This document shows positions 56,461 to 64,000 of a DNA stretch of 64,000 nt, piece by piece (the stretch's first letter is position 1; each line of letters starts with the position of its first letter). Source of the stretch: Timema cristinae (lineage: Eukaryota > Arthropoda > Insecta > Phasmatodea > Timematidae); the NCBI GenBank assembly GCA_039000515.1, contig JBCFYV010011164.1, positions 46,417,993-46,481,992 of the forward strand, in the 5' to 3' direction. The position numbers and the translations under genes are program-made. Under the pieces are notes generated by a model that had not been told where the DNA came from, ran no database searches, and worked only from the letters and a program-made list of their open reading frames with translations.

Positions 56461-57389
56461 CATTAAATTACTTTTCTGTGTGGCAAAGAACTTATATTCG
56501 TTAAGCAGGTATGGGAACCAATATAAATAAACATTTAAATAATAATTTAAAATGGCATTCTGAAAAATAGTGGTGATGGACTAGGATAGAAAAAAATCTT
56601 TTGATTTGAGGTATAAAATTTAAAAAAATCAATTAGGTAGAGATAAATCAAATTACAGTTAGCCAAAATAATATTAAACTCTAAATTTCTCAAAGTGCAA
56701 TGTGGTATAGAATTGAAATTTGGCAGGCCGGAAAATGCACAATTCCAAATAACTATTAAGTCTGAACATTTTAAAATGGAACTCTCGGAAATTAAGGAGG
56801 GAGGGGAGATGTTACAAAAAAACTTATAGCTGTCAGGTACAGCTAAAAGATAACTAAATAATTCTTAAAACTATAAAGTGTTTAAATGGGAGTTAGAGAA
56901 ATAATGATCGGGGAAGAGAGGGGAAAATTTTCCAAAACAATTACCTTCACGTGAAAGAACTGTAGTTAACGTGCTTGCAATTGTGCTCTAAATGCAGGTA
57001 TGTTTTCAGTTATTTTATGGTTTTGCGTGTAAATAAGTTTTATTATAATATAGTAAATTTAAACTATTTATATGAAATAATAAATGCCTCATTTTTGTAT
57101 TCTAACGTAAATGGCACCATCCAAGAATTACTTTCAATCACAGTTACCTTTTCAGAAATAACATAACATCTGAACATTTTACCACCAAAAATATTTTTCT
57201 ATTCAAGTCTATATTTAACTGTGGGCTGCCATTGTGTGAATATTTGAATTCATTACTGAAATAATTGTGTTAAGTTTGAGGTGTAAATTTGAAGACTTTA
57301 AGTTCAGCCGGTAGTACAAAAGCTATCCAGCATAGGAATGCCGATTTGTTTTGCAAACCTTGGTTGAAAGTCACTTATGTTAACCTATG
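56461..57389. other. AT-rich non-coding stretch
   Basis: No gene or repeat family recognised. Confidence 0.5.
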
Positions 57390-58350
57390 TGGACAGGGGC
57401 GCACCCACGGGGGGGAGGGGCTTTGGGGTCTGAAGCCCCACCCCCAGAAAATCAAGAATTTTACAAAAAATATGATTAACACACTGGTCTGTCAATTAAT
57501 TATATTTTGTTCTGTGAATTTTAATTTTAGTGTCATGGTGGCTACAGTCAGGGAAAACCTGGAAAAGTCAAGGTATTTTGGATGACAAGGAAATGTCAGG
57601 GAATTTAACTAAAAATAAGGAAAAGTCAGGAAATTAAAAAATATGTCTAAAATATCCCATTAATTTCGCAACTAAACACTAAAAAAAGTTAATACCTAAA
57701 TAAAATAACTTTTTAGTATGTGATCAATAATAAATAAAACAAGTCATCATCCACCATTAAAACAGGAAAAAAGTAGTCAGGGAAAATTGAAAAATGTTGC
57801 CAGTAAAAGTCAGAGAATTTTGTAAAATATGTTTTGTAGCCACCCTGAGTAAATTTGCACTTGTATGAACTGGTCCTGTGATAACTATAATATTTTCTAG
57901 AAATGGTTAAGGTCTTTCCTCTTTGTACATAAAGTTTTGATGTGGTTAAAGTAATTGAAATTATTTTAGAGCAATCGTGTGAACACTATTGTATCAGGAA
58001 GAGGGAAGGGGCAGTTGATATTTTTATATGCCCCCACTCCTCACCAACTGCAAATCCTCGGTGTGAAGAAGAATGTGTAAACACAGACCTGTTTACCAAT
58101 GGCGTACACATTAACAAAGGGTAGGCCGAGGATCTGATTTAGGTACAAATTAGCTTAAAAATGACCATTTGCATCCTTTGAAATCAAAATTTTGGACCCC
58201 CACTTTTTAGGGGGCATCGCTGATTTTCTATCTTTCCTATCCCCTTACTTCTAATCTTAAAAGTAATTGAAGTATATAATGGTGCAATTATAAAAATTAT
58301 TATGTAAAAAGCCTTCCCCTCCAGCTCAAAACCATAAGGGGCGGGGGGTC
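57390..58350 (+). repeat. Dispersed repeat copy 2 (paralogue at 15185-15960)
   Basis: Same block order as the 15.2-kb copy: GGGGTCTGAAGCCCC, AGAAAATCAAGAATTTTACA, AATGGTTAAGGTCTTTCCTC, ACACAGACCTGTTTACCAAT and GGCGTACACATTAACAAAGG, with AGCCTTCCCCTCCAGCTCAA at the end. A 314-bp MITE interrupts it at 57534-57847. Confidence 0.75.
57534..57847. mobile_element. MITE nested in the dispersed repeat
   Basis: Ends CATGGTGGCTACA (57534-57546) and TGTAGCCACCCTG (57835-57847) are inverted with one mismatch. The interior repeats phrases like GTCAGGGAAAA and AAGTCAGG. The 15.4-kb paralogue lacks it: there TTTTAATTTTACTG runs directly into TAAATTTGTACTT, giving an empty site. Confidence 0.8.
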
Positions 58351-58568
58351 CTATATGTGGACATAATTATTTTCTTATTCATAATATTTTATTATTTGAA
58401 AGTGTTACACCCTTTTAGTAATACTTTCATTAGGATAAATGTATATGTTACAAATATAATTTAAAGAAAGAAAAATATATATAAAAGGAATAAACACGAT
58501 CTGGCTTTTACAATGAAAAGAACACATTTTACTTTGCTGCAACTGGACAAAGAGGTAATAGCTGCCTC
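58351..58568. other. AT-rich spacer
   Basis: No feature recognised. Confidence 0.5.
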
Positions 58569-58681
58569 TTGAAAAAATCGACCGTTACCGCCCAATCCTC
58601 CAACCTCGGTTGCATTCTATCGGAACTCACCAGGGAGGAGTGTGAAACGCACAAATACAACTTCCTAAAAGAGGAAAAGGT
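58569..58681 (+). other. Unidentified GC-richer block, possible exon or transposon fragment
   Basis: A block richer in G and C than its surroundings. On the plus strand the open frame LKKSTVTAQSSNLGCILSEL, then TREECETHKYNFLKEEK ends at a donor-like AAAAG|GTAAAA. On the minus strand another short frame (MQPRLEDWAVTVDFFKRQLL) is also open. I recognise neither, and a transposon origin is possible. Confidence 0.2.
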
Positions 58682-60725
58682 AAAAAAGGTTTTCTTTTAA
58701 AGAGAATATACATTTGAATCTTAAGGAAGAAAGAAAAAGTTATTTTATAAACTAGAGAAAGAGCCATATAGAATATTAGTTTCAAAATAAAACTTTATTT
58801 TTTAAATACATACACATGAACACAATCATTACCAACTGTGCTAATTTGTAAAGCATTTTTAAGTGAACTACAGACACCACTTTCACAAAAAAAAAAAGAA
58901 TCATCCAAAGAGTTTATTTTGATAAGTTCAACCATTAAACACACATTTAAAGACTGCCATAGACATTTTCCAGCCAATAATTTTTTAACCATTTCGATAA
59001 CTTGATGATAAATACTGTTGTGCCACAAATGCTTAGATTTCCTGTACAAGTCCAAGCGATGTTATCTACACACAATCTTAACAAGAACATAAACAGGTTA
59101 CTTTTTGAAGTTGAACCCAAAGAAATAGTCTGTAATAGTGAAAGCTAGTTTTTTTTTTTATTACTAAAACCATTTCTACTCTAGCACCACTCAGGTAAGT
59201 GTTGGCTAACTCTCTTGAATTAGTGTAATTCACTATTCCATACACTCTAGTAAAAATATATAGAAAATACAGCAAAGATGACAACTATAATAGTGTGTTG
59301 GGAATCACCACCTCCAGTCATATTACTTTTTTGAAAGTTATACTCATGAATGTAACATTTTAAAAGTCCTGGTAAAGTATCATTTTTGAGCAAAACAAAT
59401 CTTTACAAAAATGACCAATTCATTTAGAGTTCTACCAATAATTTATTTATCAAATGATAAAGGAATTGATAGTCTTAAATCTCAGGTCTGTATTGACAAT
59501 GATTTTACAATTAATTATGTTTGTGATTAGCTTCAAATCGGTTTTTAGGATCCAACTCAAGACAAAAGTTCTTAAGGGCGGAGAGTACAAGACTTTATCT
59601 TTGAATAATAATTAAAAAAAAAAGTTGTTAGATTATATTAAACTATCACTGTTTTTAATACAGATAGTGTATTTGTAATTTGCTTTTTTTTAAACACAAT
59701 AAATATTATAAAATCCATGTAGTGTTATTTCAGCTGTTCTTTTCCTAGCTATCCATATGCAACATAATACCAAACTGTTTACATATTTTTATACTTAATA
59801 GAACTAGTGATGATTATTATGAAAATCTGGGGGTATGGAGACATCCAACAATATGTTGTGAAGTCTGTAACTGTACAAAGGTTAAGAATCCATGGTTGTA
59901 AGATTTATGACATGGCTCTTGATACTTTAAAAAAAATTTCAGTTGTGAATTGTTGAAATATCTGTCAATGTAGAATTTCATCTTGGTACATATTTTCCAT
60001 TTGTTTCTTTACTTTATGGAAGCCTTAAGAACCTAGAGAAAGAATGCAACACACAAAAGCTGTTACTCATCAAACACACACACAATTACACTTTAATCAA
60101 TATATCATTGAAATGCTGTTTTCTGTATTCTTCACTTGCAAAAAATTTTGCATCAATGAAATAGTTTTTCTACTTTAAACTAATTTTCAATTTTGTTTGT
60201 AGTTTTTTTAAATATACATGAACACTTGGGGTTAAAGGGTTTCTTTAATCATTCATGTATTCACAAAAATATTTTTAATAATTCAATTCAAGTGTAAATT
60301 AAAATATATTTTTTATATAACTTTTTAAATTTTATTGTTACTGTAGTAAATTTACATTCATTTTACTACAGTGTTTATTGTGAATTATTTTGCACCATTA
60401 ATTTACACCTCTACTTTAATAATTACCAACAATAATTTATAAACTGCCCTCCAAGAGCTGTGTTTGAATCCTAGCTAAAGACATACCCAACAAAATATAA
60501 GTGTTGTAAAGGCCTATGATCAGGTGGTCTCAGGTGCTAGTGCAAAGAATTATTAAAAAATAAATGTAGAAAACATCATGACTGTGTTGATTAAAAATTT
60601 GTTGTAAGCTGGTTTTAATTTAAAACCTTTTGTAATCTGTTCTAGTACAATTTTTATTTGAAAGAGTTTCCAATATAGTAATAGAAAATACTCATCATAT
60701 GAGTAAGGAGTTTTTGTTTCTCTAG
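58682..60725. other. AT-rich non-coding stretch
   Basis: A minus-strand AATAAA near 58793-58798 could end a minus-strand transcript, such as the Ig-TM gene at 61.6 kb. No exon recognised. Confidence 0.4.
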
Positions 60726-60767
60726 GACAAGGGCTGGAAACGGGTCGACCAATTTTCAGTCAACCAC
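60726..60767 (+). other. Possible 42-bp micro-exon
   Basis: Flanked by a good acceptor (TTTTTGTTTCTCTAG) and a strong donor (CCAC|GTAAGT), phase 0, encoding DKGWKRVDQFSVNH. It is phase-compatible with the block ending at 58681. Chance or transposon origin is not excluded. Confidence 0.2.
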
Positions 60768-61084
60768 GTAAGTAAACTACATTGTCATTAAAAGTATATC
60801 CTTGAGTCTCCTAAGCTCTCAAATATTTCAAGTTCTTTCAAATAATATTTGAGTGTGACCAAAGTTAACTTGATGAGTCATAATCAATAATGTTATAACT
60901 ATAAGAAAATAAAATAGTTTAATTTATAAGCATTGATTTACATTTGTAACATATCCTCGTTAGCTTACACTTCAATCTGTGAAATGATATATTTGAGGCC
61001 AACACTTCAAGGCAACACTAAATTTTCACCTGATACTTACTCTATGTCATTAGGAAGAAAGTTAATTGCCGCACTTACTAAAAA

Positions 61085-61335
61085 TACGTCCCCTATACCT
61101 ATCTTGAGCTAGTTATATCCAACCCACCTCATTACACCCTCTCTTTGTCTTGAGTTAGTTCCATTCAATCCACCTCAATACAACCTATCCCTATCTTGAG
61201 TTAGTTCTATATAGTCCACCTCATTACCCCCTATCATCATTACACCTATCTTGAGATAGTTCAATCCAGTCCCCATCATTACACCTATCTTGAGCTAGTT
61301 CTAGCCAGTCCACCTTATTACACCCTATCTCTGGT
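61085..61335 (+). repeat. Minisatellite, unit about 55-60 bp, four to five copies
   Basis: Units of the form TATCTTGAGCTAGTTCTA, then TCCAGTCCACCTCATTACAC and CCTATC repeat imperfectly; one unit is shortened near 61240. Confidence 0.8.
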
Positions 61336-61620
61336 TTATACTATCCTCCCATCTGTGTCTAGATCTTCCCAATGTCTCTTCTCGTTGTTTACCAGTCGGA
61401 ACCTGAACATGGTTCTAGATTCTCCCATTCATGCTGCATGTCCTACATACCATAGCCTACAAGACTTGATTATTCTAATAATGTTTAATTTTTTCAAATT
61501 ACCTCTTTTATTAGGTAACACAGCTGTATACTAAAAAAAAAGTATTCTTATAAATACGAAGAATTGAAGGCTGAGCATGGGTCCAAACAAAAGTAAAGAC
61601 GGTGTAAAATTATATCTTAC

Positions 61621-61779
61621 TTGATGTAAATGAAAGTCCCCATGCTACTATTAGGACTGTGAGCACAAGAGTTCCAATAAGGAAAGCCAACACATACTGT
61701 TCATTTTTAAAATGTTTGAAGAGCTTTGAAGGAAGTGGGTCTTCCATTAAGTAGGTGAGAAAGGTGGGTCCATCTTTAA
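61621..61779 (-). CDS. Ig-domain membrane protein, transmembrane exon
   Basis: The acceptor TTATGTTTCCAG lies just above 61779. Joined to the exon at 62933-63047 (split codon G|TT) it reads VKDGPTFLTYLMEDPLPSKL, FKHFKNEQY, then VLAFLIGTLVLTVLIVAWGL, a single transmembrane helix, followed by SFTS. Two endings are possible: a splice donor TCAA|GTAAGA after 61621, which is strong, or read-through to a TAA ten codons after WGL-region residues (SSKI). I favour splicing to a further exon that I could not find. The protein would be a type I single-pass surface protein with the Ig fold outside. I do not recognise the specific family. Confidence 0.65.
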
Positions 61780-61918
61780 CTGGAAACATAAATCATTTGT
61801 TTATGTTTGGTATCATTCGGTTACCAAGAAAGTAGCAAGCTTAACTTGTTTGGTCCCAATATTGTGATAGTCATTGGGTAATACTTCAAGGTAAGGGTCA
61901 CTGGATTTTAATAATACT

Positions 61919-62165
61919 TAGCACCGCGTCTTACTACTTGTTTGGGCTATACGCTTAAGTACTAATTATACTAATGGGTTAAGGATTGGGAGGCTCGAAT
62001 ATAGATGATGTGAACCCGCATTTGCGTGAAGGGAGAGTGAAAATCATTTAGGAAAAAACACCCTCAGTTTACCTGAGTAAGATTCAAACCTCGATCTCCC
62101 TGTCCTCGGCAGTCTAGCTCAACACGAAATCCAGCTTGTTTGCTAACTACGCCACCGAGGCGGGT
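61919..62165 (-). mobile_element. tRNA-derived SINE, family C, full-length, in an intron
   Basis: The minus-strand head is CCCGCCTCGGTGGCGTAGTT, then AGACTGCCGAGGACAGGGAG with B box GAGGTTTGAATC. The body contains AAACTGAGGGTGTTTTTTCC, and the tail GCGTATAGCCCAAACAAGTA then GTAAGACGCGGTGCTAAGTA. It lies in the intron of the Ig-TM gene. Confidence 0.85.
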
Positions 62166-62507
62166 ACCAGATTGTACATTATTTTTTTTGACTGTGTGAT
62201 AATAAAATACTGCATTCGAGTAGGTTATAATTTATCAAATTATGTTTGTAACTAAGCCCTAATTTTTACCATAGCATAATAATTCTGCTTTCTATTTTTT
62301 TCATTCTCTTTCTTACCAAGAGGGCTGTAAATTGGAATATGCTTTTAACAAACAAAATTGTGAGTCCCATTTTTGGACTAATTATAAATTAAGGGCTTAT
62401 TTCACCTCATGAATAACATGCCACTTAGACAATATTGCTTGAAGTTGAACCATACATCACATCATAATTTACGATCATCACTTGGAAAAATTAACAAATC
62501 TAACTAA

Positions 62508-62762
62508 CCTGCTTCAGTGACTAAATGATCTAAAGTGTCACTTTCATGTTAGACTGTCCTGCTGAGGACGGGAAGATCAGGGTTCAAGTCTCGGTCGAGT
62601 CTACTGAGGGTGGGTATTTTTCTAAATGGTTTCCCACTCTCCTTCCATGCAAATACAGGTAGGTTAACTCTAAAATGCATCCTTTCTTATCTCTTACCCC
62701 ATTAGAGTAATTATTATATATGTGTGTAGCATGAACAGGTAGTAAGATGTGATGAGAAAAAA
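62508..62762 (+). mobile_element. tRNA-derived SINE, family B, in an intron
   Basis: Head CTTCAGTGACTAAATGATCT, then AAAGTGTCACTTTCATGTTA, B box AGGGTTCAAGTCTCGG, body GTCTACTGAGGGTGGGTATT and tail GTAGCATGAACAGGTAGTAA then GATGTGATGA. It is antisense to the Ig-TM gene. Confidence 0.75.
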
Positions 62763-62932
62763 ATATCTTTTAAGTGTTACTTTTTTTTCAATTATTTTTT
62801 CAAAAATTTACCAACCTTAGAAGCTACCCATAAATGACAATCATAAATACAAAGAAATTTGGGGGAATATTTACACCTACTTTCACTCACTTTTGGAAAA
62901 AGAAAAAAAAAACTTGTTAAGTGGTTTCATAC

Positions 62933-63047
62933 CTTGAAGTTTGATCCAGTTAGTTGTCCATTTGAAATTAAGTTCTTTCTGAGTTACAATGCACTTCCAT
63001 TCACCATCTTGGCTCTTATTTAAATGACGGATTAGAAGTTCATTTAC
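62933..63047 (-). CDS. Ig-domain membrane protein, half-Ig exon
   Basis: The acceptor GTTATCTCAAG is followed by VNELLIRHLNKSQDGEWKCI, then VTQKELNFKWTTNWIKLQ, and the donor CTTCAAG|GTATGA. The pattern LxIxxLxxxDxGxWxC then a G strand is the second half of an immunoglobulin domain; the partner cysteine would be in an upstream exon. 115 nt from phase 0 to phase 1, matching the next exon. The polypyrimidine tract is weak, which lowers certainty slightly. The upstream exons, signal peptide and start are not in the remaining 950 bp as far as I can see. Confidence 0.65.
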
Positions 63048-64000
63048 CTTGAGATAACATGGTATATTTTGATAATAATAATAATAATAATAACAAAAGT
63101 TTAATGTAGTTACAAAAGTATATAGGCTATTTTCGATGTGTTCTCTGCTTATTAAATAATAACAAGAAACCTTTTTAGAAGAATGCGTCTCATCACTAGT
63201 AGTTTTAGGTTTATTTTTCATACATGTTTAGCATTATGACATCCCTGTTGTATTATTTTTGGTTACTTGCACAATGTAATCACACTATGTTATGAGGAGT
63301 GAACTTATGACTTCACTGTGTCAAGACGACCATTACAATTGATTAATGTCTGGATCAATGTTGCAACTGTAAGGAATACCAACTGGCATGTAGCCGAAAT
63401 GGTTATAGCTATCAAGAGTTCTTACTCTACAACACCTATTATAGTGTATTCCAAACCAGTTTATTCAGACTGGATTGGTCAGATAAGTTAGTTTGGTGTC
63501 ACCCTTGTCAATTCATAGAAAGCAGAGTAGTAACCAAAGTGACAATCCCTCATATAAAGAATCAAGACAACTCTGGAGGTTAATTAAATGCCCCTGTTTA
63601 GTTGCTATTTCGACCCTCAGGTTAGTGATGATGATAAACCTAGTTTTGATGTCAAAATCACATCCTATTACTTCTCTGTGCTACTGAGTTAGAATGTATC
63701 TGTATTATGAATGGAGATAGAGTGGGGGGTTATTTAAGAAACTAAGGTAATTTTGTACCTAACAACACAAATAAACATTAATATCTGGCCAACAAACTTT
63801 ATGAAGATTAAAATTATAGTCAGTTTTTTTTTGTTCCACTTCTTATCAATGGAGATTGTGACCACCCAGAAATGGTCTTTTAAGAATCTTGTTCCATTAT
63901 ACTGCCAGAATGTTTCACCTATACTTTTGAAGAAAAGACCAAAGTTTGTTTAAGAGATGTCAGAACACACTAAAGAAATACAAATTATATTTGGTATCTA
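63048..64000. other. Non-coding stretch, probably intron of the Ig-TM gene
   Basis: Contains an (AAT)n microsatellite at about 63076-63093. No further exon with convincing motifs was recognised. Confidence 0.45.

Noticed and set aside
1..64000. A gene cluster forming a new defence, toxin or biosynthetic system
   Set aside because: Host genes are few, unrelated and far apart; all other coding matter is transposon-derived. The sequence gives no support for a multi-gene system.

Overview
This window is eukaryotic nuclear DNA, AT-rich and gene-poor, with spliced genes, long introns and dense transposon debris. A perilipin (lipid-droplet coat protein) gene and a 1.7-kb array related to the arthropod telomere repeat TTAGG point to an arthropod, most likely an insect with a sizeable genome. 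I cannot name the species. No bacterial-type operon, CRISPR array or phage module is present.

Layout. 0-4.7 kb: decayed LTR retrotransposons on the minus strand, a Ty3/gypsy fragment joined directly to a copia element whose primer-binding site is still visible. 4.7-29 kb: mostly non-coding, with tRNA-derived SINEs, MITEs, a 312-bp near-perfect hairpin, a hAT-like element with a perfect 8-bp target duplication, a BESS-motif exon and a pogo/Jerky-type transposase relic. 29.4-32.8 kb: a Ty3/gypsy 5' end, then a jockey-like reverse transcriptase that runs straight into a decamer telomere-like array. 33.2-35.7 kb: a three-exon Myb/SANT-like gene on the minus strand, with a frame break in its last exon. 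36-37.1 kb: a Ty3/gypsy gag carrying an inserted SINE tail.

39.6-53.1 kb: the perilipin gene on the plus strand. It has a TATA box, a predicted non-coding first exon, an 8.2-kb intron, three coding exons with compatible splice phases, and a poly(A) signal. Its introns hold SINEs, a LINE and IS630-like transposon relics. 53-61.6 kb: a mariner relic, a dispersed repeat with a nested MITE, and minisatellites. 61.6-63.1 kb: two exons of a minus-strand gene encoding half an immunoglobulin domain and a transmembrane helix; the rest of the gene is outside the window or unrecognised.

The host genes show no sign of working as a cluster; perilipin, the Myb/SANT-like gene and the Ig-TM gene look like unrelated neighbours. 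The most unusual features are the telomere-like array inside a retrotransposon, several SINE families sharing one 3' tail, and the long hairpins. All protein calls come from reading motifs by eye; no database search was run.
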